Positions 12,001 to 23,812 of a DNA stretch of 64,000 bases are shown piece by piece. The notes below the pieces were generated by a model that was not told where the DNA came from, ran no database searches, and worked only from the letters and a program-made list of their open reading frames with translations. The DNA is from Thunnus maccoyii (lineage: Eukaryota; Chordata; Actinopteri; Scombriformes; Scombridae). Positions within the stretch are counted from its first letter, which is position 1, and every line of letters begins with the position of its first letter. The stretch is taken from NCBI RefSeq assembly GCF_910596095.1, contig NC_056552.1, forward strand, positions 16,069,111 to 16,133,110, written 5' to 3'. The position numbers were made by a program, and so were the translations under genes.

Positions 12001-15000
12001 CATTAAAAGAAAGGTCAAGGTGCCACCAAAAACATTAGGAAACCTCTGAGATGGTGAATATTCAAATTTCATGGCAATCTAGACTGTAGTTGTCCAGATG
12101 TCTTGCTATGGATAAGTGTCGTCATCCTTGGGCAGGTAACAAAACATGCCTGCTGTTAAAATAGATATAGAGGATATATAAACCTCTCAGGGACTTCCTC
12201 TTCCTGTTCTGCACATCATAAAGCACACAGGTAGGATGATGCATTTCTCTGTTCACAGCACTTACCCGTTCAACAAGTTTGTCTGTCTCCACTTCAGCAG
12301 GAAAGTACTTCTTAACCCGTTCTGCCACTCTGTCTTTCAGATCGACACTGGGAACTGCCTCACCGTCACCCTCGCTGGAGGACTGGACTACTGGGGCCGA
12401 TGACAGGTTCTCCAAGAGGTCACTCAAGAAGTCAGCCATGCCTCCTGAGCCAGCCAACACCAACCAGGGCATAGAGGTTTTCAGAGAAAGATCCACTCTC
12501 TGACAAAAAAGGAAGGTAGAGAGAGCAAGAGAAAGACTAGATTTATTTACCAAATACCTCTCTGTGAGACATAATAAAGAAGGACATTTTTACAACTGCC
12601 TTATAAACAATGTCAATCTCTTTGTGGCCAAATATTGACATCAAAAGCTGCAAATTTACCTCCAGCATGCTTGCCTCCCCTGAAACCAACATACAAATGA
12701 CGGGGATGTCAATGCTGCCACTACCTGAAAAAACAAACAACATTTTCACAATTTCATCCATGGTTTTGGATTATACTGATTTCACAGTTTTTGCAGACTT
12801 ACAAACAGTAAAACTACATATTTTTCTTGTAATGTGAGAGCTGAAACACAGCATCTGAAAAAAGCACCCTGTTGAACCCTGTTTTTGACAAATCTCTGCT
12901 TGACTTAACATGTTGAAGAGCCATATCTCAACTTCATGCAGTGGCATGCAATGGCTTTCATCCAGTGGATACCAAAGGATCATCTTATCACCACCTGCTA
13001 TAATACAGAATCACCACAAGAGGGCAAAATGGCTTGAAATCAAGGCTGAAAGCCAAAGAATATGTTCATGATTGTAAATGCAATGCATTGTTTAGAAATG
13101 TCTGTTTTCTTTACATTTGGTTTGCATACATTAAAGAATACTTGGAATAAAAAAAAACAGATCAAAGCAGCAGAATAAATTAAACATCTGTTAAGTCATT
13201 TTGCATTGCGGTTTCATTCAGGTTGAATGCGTCTCATAACATATCCAGTTCTACTAGAAATTCCAACAAAGCATCATGAAGGACAAAAAGAGGCAAGGCG
13301 GTTTAAGCTTAACCTCCTTCAGGGAAGTGGAAGCCAATATTTGTGAGTAAATAATATTTCATTATCCAATCTCTCACCCCAGATGCCTGTGCGCTGGTGG
13401 GAGATGTAGTCTTCCAGTTTGGCCCTGAAGCCTGTCGCTCCGCCTCTGCGTCCCACACTCCCATCATCCACCAGCAGGAAGGCCTGGTAGTTGTTGTCCA
13501 GGCAGCAGGAGTCCCGGGACGTGTTCTGGACATAATACTTAGCGGGGAAACTGCCCTGCAAGGTGAAGAATCAAGGGATAGGTTATAGCAGGTGTTCTTC
13601 AACTAAAGTTCAAGACAAAAAGTGTTTAAATTGAGACCCTTTTGCTACAATTTGAATAACTTGCAACTAAAAAACTGCATTCTAAAAAGGCAGATAAAAA
13701 CACTCAAAATTTTAAAACTATAACTACATCGAGACTGTTGCTCAATAAAAGTGAAAAGATACTTTTTAATGGGTAAAGAAATGTATAAATGTTAAGTGCC
13801 TGTACAACCTGAGGGTTGACCAGCTGCTGTCTGTTGTGCACGAGGCCCCAGGGAGCGATGCCCAGCGCCACCACCTTGTTGAGGGAGACCGAGGAGGCCG
13901 CGGTGGCGTGATCCCTCACCGCCTCTCCAACACACCTTCCTACGCCTTCACGCAGGCCAGCTGTCAGGATCCACGCTCCTGGGTGGAACAGTGACACAAT
14001 GAATTTGAGAGGAAAAGAAACATCGGTTGTGGGTTTTCTCTTTAGGTACAAATATATACATCCATATTTGAATTTCTGAATGTATTTGTCATTCATTGAT
14101 GAAACAAAACTGAAACAGAGTGGAAATAAAATTAAATAAAATGAAAGGAATCTGAACTGATCAGATCAGAAAGTAACAAAACAGAAACCAAGGGAAAAGG
14201 AAGGAAAGGCTGCACTGATTTCAAAGAGGGAAATGAAAGTGTTGTAGCAGTGCAGATGGCAAATCATAGAGGTAGACAGAGATGCATACCGATCTATAAA
14301 AGAAGTAGTTAAGAAAAATGTGTATTCAATACCATAGTAATTCACCTAAATACATATGTCTGAATGTGCAACAACAGATTTTAGCATGTTTAGTAGGATT
14401 AATCCATCTCCAATCACGTTTATACAGTAGCAGTAGCAACATGTCAGTAACAACCTGTGTATACAGTATTGCATGTTTGCACCTTGTACTTAATGTGTCA
14501 GTGTGTTTGCCTGATTGTTTCTGTGTGTGTATTTTTATCTTTGCTTTGATCTGGGGCCTCTGAGAGGATGACTGGTCAAAGTGACCTCAGATGACAGGAG
14601 ATCAGTATTGCCTTGTGCCACCTGCACTTGGCACAGTAGTCAGGAGGAAGCAGCTATTGTAGTACTAAATTAGGATCCAACCCCAGGGAGTCACATAGTG
14701 TGATTGCGCTACATTTTGTAACAGCTGGAATTTTCCCACCCAGACCGACATGAGTAGGTTATGTGTCTTCCAAGAAGTTGTTGATTCATTGTTTTATATT
14801 ATTAGTCAGTCCTTTACAGATGCTGACTACTTTGAGAGGGAATTGAGTTCATGAGGACCACCTGTGAAAAATCCAGCATACGCAAAAAGATGCCAAACTG
14901 AACAGTACTTTAGTCTTTAGGCTCTGATCTATATACAGAATTACCAGGGTTGAAAAGCGTTTTATTTATGGAAAAAATATTGCTTATTCTGTTGTCTTGG

Positions 15001-18000
15001 TGTCAAATGAAAACATAGAAGAGGTAGACAAAATATAATATATAATCAACTTAAGTAAAATAACTTGATAATTAACTTAATATGATTATTTTCAATTGCA
15101 AATACTGCTATAAGAGTAGGGTCATATTAGGCTTAGAAGCCAGTTAAGAAGTCAGCACTTTGATACAGTGCAACTAACACAACTTTAAAAGAGGAAAAGG
15201 ATGTGTAACCAAATTGCATGTCAATAAAAACAATCATTTGTCATGTCAAAGGGAACTGTCTGGAAAATCATGAAAATATATGCTGATCATATTCAAACTG
15301 CAGCAACACAGAGAAACAGCAACCATATTGATGTTAACCGATATTACAGATATACTGTCACCAGTACACATGGTTTAATAATGCAGGTCATTAGTATGCA
15401 ACCTACAGTATGGCCCACCTTTGTAGTAGTGATGGCAGTGGTGATTTAGTTACTTCACAGTTACAGTTTCCTTTTAATGATGTGTTTACCTGTGCTTTGT
15501 GAGGCTTTCACCAGACCCTGCCTGAGGACCTCTCGCACCCAGGTCTTCACCTTTGTCCTGCCTTCTCCACCAACAACAGACACCACCAGGTTAGGCGCAG
15601 GCAGGCCCCAATGGGCCGTCATCAGGGTGTAGACCATAGACGGGGGTGTGTCCCATGACAGACGCAGGAACTGAGGTTCCCATATGAGACAACAAAGACT
15701 GATTGATTAAAAAGGAACAAACATTTCAAAAGAAGACAACCTCAGACTTAAAAAAAAAAAAAAAAGAATAATGATCAAATAGTTATAGAAGTGCCTCCGA
15801 TTACCTATTTTAATGTAAACGAACTGCTCAGGAAAGTGATCTCACTCATTGCACTGTGTTTGTTTACTCAGGGGCAGCAGTAAGTTGAAGGTTGGAAAGA
15901 CAAAAGTACAGACTACTGCAGCTCTTGATTGGATAATTATTAGCCTCACCTATGGAAGTATTTGCCCTTAAAACACTGCCCAAACATGATTTGAACTGAC
16001 ACTACATGGGTATGATGAAGCATTCAGTGAGTATTTATGAAGCTGACAGTAAAGCACCCACATAGCTATGCCTCTTGCTGGCTCCTGCGAACTGCAACTC
16101 TCCGAAGGCATCAGTCGGGTATTCAGAAGAGTGCTGGGCGCTGTCCCAGTGGTTGACAATTGCCGTGCTGAAATAGTCACCGAGGGCCACAGAGGCATGG
16201 GTATCTCTTGCACCCCCACACTGGCACAGTGCGCCATTACTGAGAGAGAAGGGAGGAGAACATGTCAATGTGAGATCAACTTTTGATGCATGGCCACAGT
16301 CATTAGAGAGACATTACTACCACAGAGGAATGTGCTCTGCAGAGTTCACAGTACCTGAAAGAATCTTCTACAAAGGTGGTGCACACTCTTTTCTTGATGA
16401 TTTTGGGGATCCAGCTCTGAAAACATAATAAATTGAATTAAAATACAGGCTGTTTCAATTTTACAGAGTTAAATTCTGAATGGTCGCACCAAGGAAACTC
16501 TGTTGAAATGAAAGATGTTGACTTTTGCTTATAATAATACCCGCTGATACATTGGTGAGATATGCTTTGTATGAACACCTGACTGTGACTTCTGGCATGG
16601 TGCTGTAGTTTCAGTGTCAGTTCGTGTGTGTGTTCAGGTGGGCTGACGGACACAAAGTTTACTACAGCACATAGGGATCCAAAGTGCATACAGTACATTC
16701 TGCAGTGCAACTACAAACATACTTGTCAAACAAAGGAGCCCCACTGGACTCTTTCCATGCTTTGAAATTGGACTACTTCTTCAAACTTAGACTATAAAGA
16801 GTTTCTTTTCTTGTAAAGAAATCAGTTTCTGTTCCACTACAGACCTTCCTCAAAGGACATTTTGACTTGTAAAAACAGGAAAAACACTTTGTGAAACTAT
16901 TAACGTGATGGCTCTGTTCCATTTGTTTTGCCAGTAAGCAGCACTAACCAGTGAGCCTGCGAGCACAATACACAGACTATATATTAATATGGACAACGCG
17001 TCTCCACTTCCTACTGCTATGCAAAAGTGAAGCCAAGATATTTTGTTTCCGGGAGCTGCCATCTCCCTTGTGTGATGTCATTTAGAAACGGAGTCTGTGC
17101 AGTAGAGTTGGGTGGTGGGATGACAACCCACAAGACACGTCCCCTCAGCCGTCCCGCCGCCCGACAGAGGATTGAGAGAGGCTGTCACAGCTGTCAAAAT
17201 GAGGTCACCCCCCTTCCTATATCGTCAAATAACTAATTAAAAACAAACATATCAGAAAAATGAGCTCTTCAACATACATCAGCATGATCAGAACTACCTA
17301 AAATGACAGAAACCATCTTGGGAAAGATTTATTTGACATGACGGGGCTTGCCTCTTGGGTTGCACCAGCTATGTGTAAGTTCTCTCCTACGTTCCTAAGG
17401 TATAGCCTAATATCAACACTGGAGGCTTAGCAACTACTAGTTACTGTAGTTTGTAAGTAAATCAGCTACTAAAATTGGTTGCACCACAATTATTTGGGGC
17501 ATAACCTAACTAGTTTGGACATAAAGTCATAACTAAAATGATCAAAGATAGAGTTCCACGTTCAATGGACCAATCATCAGCCAGAGTTGTGAATTAGTTG
17601 TGAATGTGTGTACCTAATGACCAATCATTGATCCTCATTGTTTTTATTCTAAATGATTTAACTTTACTATCTTAGTTTGATCTTTTTTTTTTTTTTAAGT
17701 AGACAGAGTTAACAATAGTGAATTTATTCCAGTGCATGATCATCTCTCTATTCATGATACTTCATTTAGAGTTAATACAACAGCCTACATAAATATTATT
17801 ATTAGAGGTACATTTGGATGCACATTGAGAAGCTGCTTGAAAAGGAAATAGCTAGTTACAGTCAGCTTAACTTCATTTTCTTTAATTTGTTAAAAATCTT
17901 GTATGTATGTATGTATGTATGTATGTAATTACGTCATGACGTAATAGATATGCAAATTGGCACATGACGTCAACTACCGACATTGACAACTTTTCCTGCA

Positions 18001-19300
18001 AGCTTTAGCTAACTTTCTTTTCACTGGAAATAGTTAGCAACACTGCTGGCATGAGCAACTTGGCATCGTAGCACATGGCAGTAAGCTAGATCGATATTGA
18101 AATATCATATCAATAAATTAGGTCTCTACCGGATTGCTGTGTTGCAAAATGGTATGTAGTTAATGAAAAAATGATGCTGTGTAGCAGAAAAACTGCTGTT
18201 TTATCATTAGTGAGTATAATTCTGACATTTTATGATTTACACCTACCCTGGGGGCATATGTAACCATTTAGTTGTTAATTAGAGTTATGTTGTAACTTAT
18301 CTCTGTGGTGCAACCGCTTTTATTTTAGTAATACATAAATCCCAACTTAGTAATAATTTATGTTATAACTAGGCTAAAGTTGAACTTACACACAGCTGGT
18401 GAAACAGGCTGCAGGGCTCAGGACCTGGCACACCTACACGGGATGCAGCCACTAACACTGTTATTAGTTACACCTGTGTTGGTGAGTGAAAATATGTGAA
18501 CAGTGTCAACGTTTAAATCCGATTTTGTCCTTTTACCCTTTGGATGTTGGTTTTATGGTATCAACGCTGACTGTTTGCTTCAAGTATAACATTGAAAAAA
18601 GTAAAGTTAGCTAGTGAAACGCTGGGCACTGAGCAGCATATTCAATAGCTTATAATGGGCGTGCTGTCGTATTTGTTATGATAGTTAACGCTAAGTGACT
18701 GTTAAGTTATAAAATGGCTCAACTGCGTTTTTTCAGTTATTACTATGACTGTTGAGCATCTAATTAGCCGTTAAAGTTGTACCTTATAAAACAACTGAAT
18801 GTGTCGTTAACTCACCGAAGCTAACTTCCGTCGGTTTACTGCAACTGCACACAATGTACGTTACCGTATATTGAGGGGAAACTAGCTTGCTTTAGCAACA
18901 GTTGGCAGAAAATGCTAGTCTGTTTACACACTTAGAATGACACGGTGGCTTTGGGTTTTCAGGAGAAAACCGTAGATTGTGAGTATTATTCACTACTAGC
19001 TGTTAAATGACTGTTTGATACGTGCTGTCCGAAGCAGTCGGACGTTTGTCCATTGCTCGTCATCGTGACTCAGAAACCTCAGGGAATAACAGCCAGCCAC
19101 AACTTTTCATCACAACGTCCATGCGTAGATTCATTTCCTTATTAATCAGTTTCGCAACTGTCGCCTTTGCCAAATCGGCCCCATTAAAAATGACATAATC
19201 ACAATGATGTGAGGGAAATCCTACTCACCTGGTCCTTCTCAGATTTAACGTTACCATCTGTGTCTCCGCCGCCTCCTCCTCCTTCTCCTGTGTCTCTCAT
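3033..19300 (-). CDS. trpm4: Transient receptor potential cation channel M4 (complete, 27 coding exons)
   Basis: Plasma-membrane channel opened by intracellular calcium that passes Na+ and K+. Coding exons, 5' to 3' on the minus strand: 19229-19300, 16355-16416, 16062-16239, 15490-15670, 13809-13978, 13378-13555, 12660-12724, 12266-12499, 10397-10499, 10194-10315, 9711-10010, 9480-9581, 9201-9329, 8944-9073, 8522-8667, 8140-8252, 7892-8008, 7642-7691, 7319-7557, 6895-7010, 6533-6665, 6256-6430, 5505-5670, 5209-5390, 4787-4919, 4627-4699, 3033-3374. The sum is 4,011 nt, or 1,336 aa (human 1,214). The N-terminal SWIPK...CTTF and GALCQCG motifs and the MHR core ([26 protein letters not shown]) match TRPM4. 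S1-S2 lie near residues 820-895, S3 near 915-935, S4 near 950-970, S5 near 981-1005. The pore loop [10 protein letters not shown] keeps the human FGQIP and acidic filter residues. S6 ends NLLIAMF near 1094. The Gly-rich start and long last exon are less conserved. Intron 1 (16417-19228) and intron 8 (10500-12265) are the largest. Confidence 0.96.
3663..4376. repeat. Foldback copy of a fish dispersed repeat in the last trpm4 intron
   Basis: The left part (3668-3860) reads GGGAAATATGAG, then AGATGAGAAGATTGATACCACT, then TTAGCTTAGCTTAGCATC and CTAGCCTGGCTCTGTCC. The right part (about 4255-4372) carries the same unit reverse-complemented: CTAACCAGCTGCTGGCTGTA, TTACCATACAGACATGAGAG and GCAAATAAGTGTATTTCCC. 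The two arms are diverged and face each other, giving a long imperfect inverted repeat with unrelated sequence between. From memory this module recurs in many fish genomes; I do not assign a family name. A short related fragment lies at 34550-34620. Confidence 0.6.
5767..6158. mobile_element. TTAA-flanked miniature inverted-repeat element in a trpm4 intron
   Basis: The element starts AGGCATACTATGCAG and ends with its reverse complement (CTGCATAGTATGCCT, ending 6158). Both ends are directly flanked by TTAA (5763-5766 and 6159-6162). Exact TTAA duplication is the signature of piggyBac-type transposition, so this 392-bp element is probably a non-autonomous piggyBac-like MITE. It contains a GA-rich stretch (about 5944-5980) and no credible ORF. 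It sits between the trpm4 exons encoding the pore loop and S6. Confidence 0.65.
11985..12115 (+). repeat. Degenerate dispersed repeat in trpm4 intron 8
   Basis: Contains AAAGGTCAAGGTGCCACC, ATTAGGAAACCTCTGAGATG and TTTCATGGCAATCTAGAC followed by TAGTTGTCCAGATG. These match, with many substitutions, a repeat I remember from fish introns whose core reads like ATTTCATGGCAATCCATCC. A second degenerate copy of the module is at 24505-24640. Family not assigned. Confidence 0.45.
16973..17340 (+). mobile_element. Truncated copy of the 476-bp hAT-like MITE, trpm4 intron 1
   Basis: It aligns by eye with the element at 23813-24288. It starts CAGACTATATATTAATATGG (element terminus CATAGACTGTATATAAATATG). 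It then shares CCCCTCAGCCGTCCC, ATCGTCAAATAACTAATTAA and CATCAGCATGAT..GAACTACCT. Similarity ends around ATTTGACATGACG near 17340, so the right terminal inverted repeat and roughly 150 bp are missing. No target duplication can be scored. Confidence 0.7.
17901..17926. repeat. (GTAT)n microsatellite
   Basis: About 6.5 uninterrupted GTAT units in trpm4 intron 1, immediately left of the palindromic CRE-like cluster. Confidence 0.95.
17928..17972. promoter_or_regulatory. Candidate intronic enhancer: CRE-type palindrome, octamer, CRE
   Basis: Positions 17928-17945 form a perfect 18-bp palindrome, ATTACGTCATGACGTAAT, holding two inverted TGACGTAA sites of the ATF/CREB/C-EBP type. Positions 17950-17957 are ATGCAAAT, the exact POU-factor octamer. 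Positions 17965-17972 are TGACGTCA, the exact full CRE. All lie within 45 bp of trpm4 intron 1, about 1.3 kb downstream of the start codon in the direction of transcription. Site identity is seen in the sequence; enhancer activity and target gene are inference. Confidence 0.45.
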
Positions 19301-20203
19301 GTTGTAGTTTTTTTCCTCTCTTTTTTTTTTTGTTCGACTCAGTGAGAAATACCAGGGACGGAAAAACACTTCAGGAGGGGAAAAACACTTTTCTTTTTGA
19401 CCATCTTCCAAAGAGTAGACCAATTTACTGGACTGCTACAGACGTATTTGCTCGACACTTCAGTAATGCCATTCCCAAATGTCTCTGAGCAGTCAAAAAG
19501 GGAACTAGGTGCAGAAACCACACAGGTGAGGGTGTGGTTATATCATTTGCAAACTTTGAAGAAAATAGGAGGGGCCATTCAAAACCTCAGACATTTCATA
19601 CCTTGGGTGTGAGCCGGGTCTGTATACTGATTATAATCATAATACAATATGATTTAATTTCACTGTTTATCTTCCCTTACAAGTGGTATCAGAGACAGTG
19701 AAATTGGATCTACAGCGCTCTTGGCCACTAATGATACATTTTCACACCACTGTATCAGACAGACAATACAAGACACTCAGACTTTAGCAGCGAGCAATTT
19801 GCTGCTGTCATGTGAGCCTAAAAATATCACACACTCAGGCCTGGATTATCCACCAGGACAAGTAGGGCAGATGTCTCTCACTGCACAATCAATACACAGG
19901 ACGTGAAAATGTTATGCAATGCATTTTCAGCATTAAACTTTATTTAAAATTTAAATATTTATTGTGCAATATGTTTAAATATATAAGGCTTTCTAAGTTA
20001 TTATAAAAAAAAGTAATAGGATTAAGCTTTTCACACAGTATCCAAACACCCACATTCTTTGTTCTTACAAAGCATACATCCATAATAAGTACCAGTCAGT
20101 CAGAACATATACAGATATATTTGGTTTTAAATAAATGGAGGCTATTGTTGAGAACTCTCCGCCTTCTTAGTCCATAACTGTTATTCTCTTATTCCTCTCA
20201 GCC
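19301..20203. other. 5' flank of trpm4 and 3' UTR of adm5
   Basis: Both genes are on the minus strand, so this 0.9-kb gap must hold the adm5 3' UTR (high side) and the trpm4 promoter/5' UTR (low side). In the trpm4 part there is a T-run at 19321-19331. I see no TATA box and no further coding sequence. Confidence 0.6.
19939..19944 (-). terminator. adm5 polyadenylation signal
   Basis: AATAAA on the minus strand, about 260 bp past the adm5 stop codon. A second TTTATT (plus strand) lies about 15 bp further along. Confidence 0.6.
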
Positions 20204-21231
20204 CTATCTGCCGAATCCCTGTGGGCTGTGGGCTGTTTTCGACTCATCTTTTCCATTTTTTTTGCCGATAATGTATAAATCATTGGCCAGGTTGTGGAGC
20301 TGGCATGTCCCGAGCTGGCATCCACGATTCTGTGCACGTCTTGGACGTAACTTCACTTCCATGTTGTCAGTGATGCTGTCAGTGATGAAAAAGAAAAAGA
20401 AATTTTTAGGATTTCAAAAACTAATCTCCAATTTCCAAATAAATAACCCTACAATTGAGGTTGTTCCATTAGCAATAATTAGCACATAGAAATGAATAAA
20501 CATTTTAATTGTCCAAAACAGTGAAAGCTGAGTTTAATTAGATGACAGTATTTATTTCTGCATTGATGCTGCATCAGTAGACTACTGCAGACGGTTTCCT
20601 CGGATCCACAATTACAGTAAGACATGTCATAACACAAGCAGGCTAGGCAGGCAGGTATTCACTTGCCTGCCAGTACAAAGAACCTTCCGTTCCTTTTTAT
20701 CACTATAGCAGTGTTGTTTTGTATTTACAGCCTCTCACAGTGGTGAATTTTCTTACCTGTGTTTCACAACATCTGTGTCTAGATGTTTGTCTTCTGAAGA
20801 ATATGGGATGATCTTCAGCAATGGAGCATGCTGCTCTTGTGTATCCTCTGACCTTTTCACCCCTGAAACCTGGACAGTATCTCCTGCAAGGACAGTGTCT
20901 GAGTCTGACCTGTGGGTCCAACAGAAAAAGGTACTGATTAAAATGCAGATAATGAACCAAAAACTTCTGATTTATATTAATATAAGGTGTAGATACATTA
21001 TTATATAATCCAGTTGTTTATTTCTAAATTGTAATATTACTTTTAAGGCAAAAATGTTTTGCTATTCCATTTACAGATTAGTAAATGGCACAACAAAGTG
21101 GTTAGTGTGAGTATTTCTTTTCTCTCGTTAGCTGTATGTTTACTTAAGCTTTTCACTGACCTGTGAGTTGGTCTCAGTGGGGAGGCAGCAGTCAAAGACA
21201 CAGTCAGCAGCAGCAGAACAGCTATCTCCAT
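20204..21231 (-). CDS. adm5: Adrenomedullin-5-like prohormone (complete, 3 coding exons)
   Basis: Secreted peptide hormone of the calcitonin/CGRP/adrenomedullin family. Coding exons: 21161-21231, 20757-20909, 20204-20375, totalling 396 nt or 131 aa. The start at 21231 opens a signal peptide (MEIAVLLLLTVSLTAAS). A propeptide follows, then LRPRR, a basic processing site. The mature peptide begins near AQNRG and carries the ring CQLGTC, two Cys separated by four residues as in adrenomedullins. The tail is AHSPQGFGR and then stop: Gly supplies the amide and Arg is trimmed, so the hormone should end in Phe-amide, where mammalian adrenomedullin ends in Tyr-amide. Human ADM5 also lies on 19q13.33 near IRF3 and PRR12, which is why I choose adm5 over adm or adm2. 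A non-coding first exon (21387 to about 21480) joins the coding start through an acceptor at 21243-21244. Confidence 0.87.
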
Positions 21232-21386
21232 ATCGCACTGACCTGTGGCAGAGAAAGAACGAGTGATGCTGAGGAAAAACATACTATCGTCTTCACAACT
21301 CATAAGATTTTGTTAAAAGAAGAGTCAATGAAGAAGTAAATTATGTTCTTCAAAATAGCATAAATTGAAGCCAGGATGAAACTTAC

Positions 21387-21510
21387 CACCAAGAAAATGT
21401 AAAAATCCTCTGCAGCTTTTTGAATAAACCATCAATCCAGAGGTTCAGGCGTAGTCTCTTGCCGATTGTTGGATGTCTGTCATCCTTCACCACCTCAGGT
21501 CCTTTATAGG
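21387..21510 (-). promoter_or_regulatory. adm5 TATA box and non-coding first exon
   Basis: CCTATAAAGG on the minus strand (21501-21510) is a good TATA box. About 30 bp downstream transcription should start near 21475. The first exon would end at 21387 with the donor GTAAGT. The matching acceptor is CCACAG at 21243-21248, 12 nt before the ATG. Confidence 0.65.
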
Positions 21511-22813
21511 GTTATGGCAGGGTGAGGGGGCGTGTCTGTAACATAGTCATTATTTTGCTAGACCAACTCCCACGCTTGCAATTAATCAGTTATGGTGGCA
21601 GTTTTGTCCTCTATTTACAAGAGCTGCTTTCTCAATGTAAACAAGATTATAACCACAGTTTCCAAACACAACATTGTGCTTATACTTGAAGCGACCTTGT
21701 GCTTTAAGTGATGTTTACATTGATTCTTATGTTCACTCTTTGACCCCCTCCCCATCCACATCCTCTATCCATCCCTCTCCTCTCCCACTCCACTTGCAGC
21801 AGAGCAATTGTTCCAGAAATCGTTCTTTCATTTCCATCACCTGCAGGAAGCCCGCAGAGCCCAAAATAACCCCGATTCTCCTCCAGGCTTTTCTTTATCG
21901 CCCCATTTTTCCTGTGCCTTTTTCCCTTGAGTCACTTTTGCCGTCACCATGTTTATTCCTGAAATGTCCTTCACTCACCCCCTCCCCCTATATACAGTGT
22001 TTCAAAAACAACTTGTTTTCAAAGATGATAAATCCTATTTTAGAGATATTCAGATTTAATTTTAGCAGAATAGGTTTATAGCTTTATTAGCTCACTTACA
22101 AATATTCACAGAAATTGTGAAATAATCAAGCACTTTTACAGCCACATATTAATATCTCTCTAGGAAATTATGACAAATTTGTTAATCTTTTAATAACACA
22201 GTAAGTCCATGGGGAGCCAGTGTCACGTTTAATGTTTTCAAGTCTCCACACTCTTTCTCCCAGCCCCTCTCCGTCTCTCTAAATCACAACTTCCACCACC
22301 CCTCATGAGTCTATTGTGTACCTTTCCTGTGAACATCTGGACTGGTTGTGTGATCTGAGTAGTGCACTGAGTCATCACTGGCGCGCGTGCACCCAAGAGC
22401 ATTAGCAGTCAAATGATAAGGCAATCTTGTGTTTTCACATGATTAAGTGTGGATTACACAGAGTGTTGTTATATGAATAATTTCCCCTGAAACGTTACAA
22501 CCAGCATGAAGGCAGGGACGACGTGACAAAAGAAAGCATACCCTTTACACCTGCTGCTGCCTGGCTTTGAGCAAATTGCTTATTTTCCACAAAAACAACA
22601 TTTTAATCCTAAATTAATGCATATTAAGCAAACTGTCACAAATGTTGTAATATACTGATTCCAGTCTGTAGCTTGTAATAGCAAGAAATATCATACTTTG
22701 TTATGGCCTTTGATTAAGGTCAGTGCAATTTGAAACTACTGCTATGGTATCTGAAAGAAATTTTGAACCTGGAGAGAATGTGTGATTACCACATATGTCA
22801 TTTAAGACGAAAA
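21511..22813. other. Intergenic, no gene seen
   Basis: Upstream of adm5. Holds a C/T-rich stretch (about 21740-21990) whose 135-aa ORF is compositionally biased and resembles no protein I know. The rest is AT-rich. Confidence 0.6.
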
Positions 22814-22821
22814 TAACGAAT

Positions 22822-23615
22822 TAGGGATGCACGATATTATTGACACATCATCGGTATCGGCCGATATAAGCTCTAAAATGAAATATCAGCATTGGCCCAA
22901 AATGAACATTTTCTGCCGATTATGAGAGGCCGATTTGTTGCCTTCTCCTTCGCCGCCTGACTGTGCTTCCCTCCACGGACTGTTTCACCCTGACGGTCCT
23001 GGTGCTTCCTCCGCAGGCTCCATTTTACTCAAGCTGCCCGCCAGACCTGCTGCTTCTTCCCACTTTAAAGGAGCAGCGGGTCTGACTAGCAGCTCAGTGA
23101 AGTGGAGCCTGTGGAGGAAACACCAGAACCGTCAGGGTGAAACAGTCCGCGGAGCTGTTATGTTCGGCTGCACATATAGGAAAAGCTTCGGCTGACAGAA
23201 TGTACCACTCTGTTTGGAAAAAAAAATCTTCTTCTTTTTGGTTTATGACGGTGGTTGGCAACCAGCGTATCAGGTGCATTACCGCCACTTTCTGCTCTGG
23301 AGTGTGGACCAAAGATTAATCCTACACATTAATCCTGTCTGTCTAATAAACTCAAAGAAAACTCTACTGCTCCACCCACTTGGCAGGTTCATTAAAGTTT
23401 TAATGCTGAACTCCAGTCTTCCTAAGTTCTTCCTTCATATATTGTCTTTCTTGATCATACTTAGTACAAAATATGCTTGCATGCATAATAGCCTCCTCAG
23501 CCAGCTGGAAAAAAATATGTGCATATATCAGTATCGGCATCGGCAATCGGCCACAATGAGTTGGAAATATCGGCATATCGGATATTGGCAAAAAATCCAA
23601 TATCGTGCATCCCTA
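22822..23615. mobile_element. hAT-type non-autonomous transposon with internal hairpin (794 bp)
   Basis: Terminal inverted repeats TAGGGATGCACGATATT at both ends. The flanks are TAACGAAT (22814-22821) and TAACAAAT (23616-23623), an 8-bp target duplication with one mismatch, as expected for hAT elements. Subterminal CGGCCGATAT / ATCGGCATATCGG motifs recur. The centre carries a near-perfect inverted repeat of about 50 bp (about 22974-23024 against 23102-23154, sharing GACTGTTTCACCCTGACGG). No transposase ORF exists; the 134-aa ORF inside (23214-23618) runs through the TIR and is spurious. Confidence 0.85.
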
Positions 23616-23812
23616 TAACAAATACATCAGCAAAACATAGAAAACTGCTAATTATGACTTCATATTAATTAGTATACTGTAAAAAACACAATATATTAAC
23701 AAACAAGACTAAAAGCCAACAGCAATGCCAGCAGCTCTGTGTGGCCCGTGGATGTATAGTGTGGCCTAGCAAAGCGGTGCTAGCATGGCAACTTGCTATC
23801 TGCCATCTAGCG

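Noticed and set aside
21674..22081. 135-aa ORF upstream of adm5 as a small gene
   Set aside because: Pyrimidine-rich low-complexity DNA (Ser/Pro/Leu), no splice or promoter support, no similarity known to me.
23214..23618. 134-aa ORF inside the 794-bp hAT element
   Set aside because: It runs through the terminal inverted repeat and has no transposase motif.
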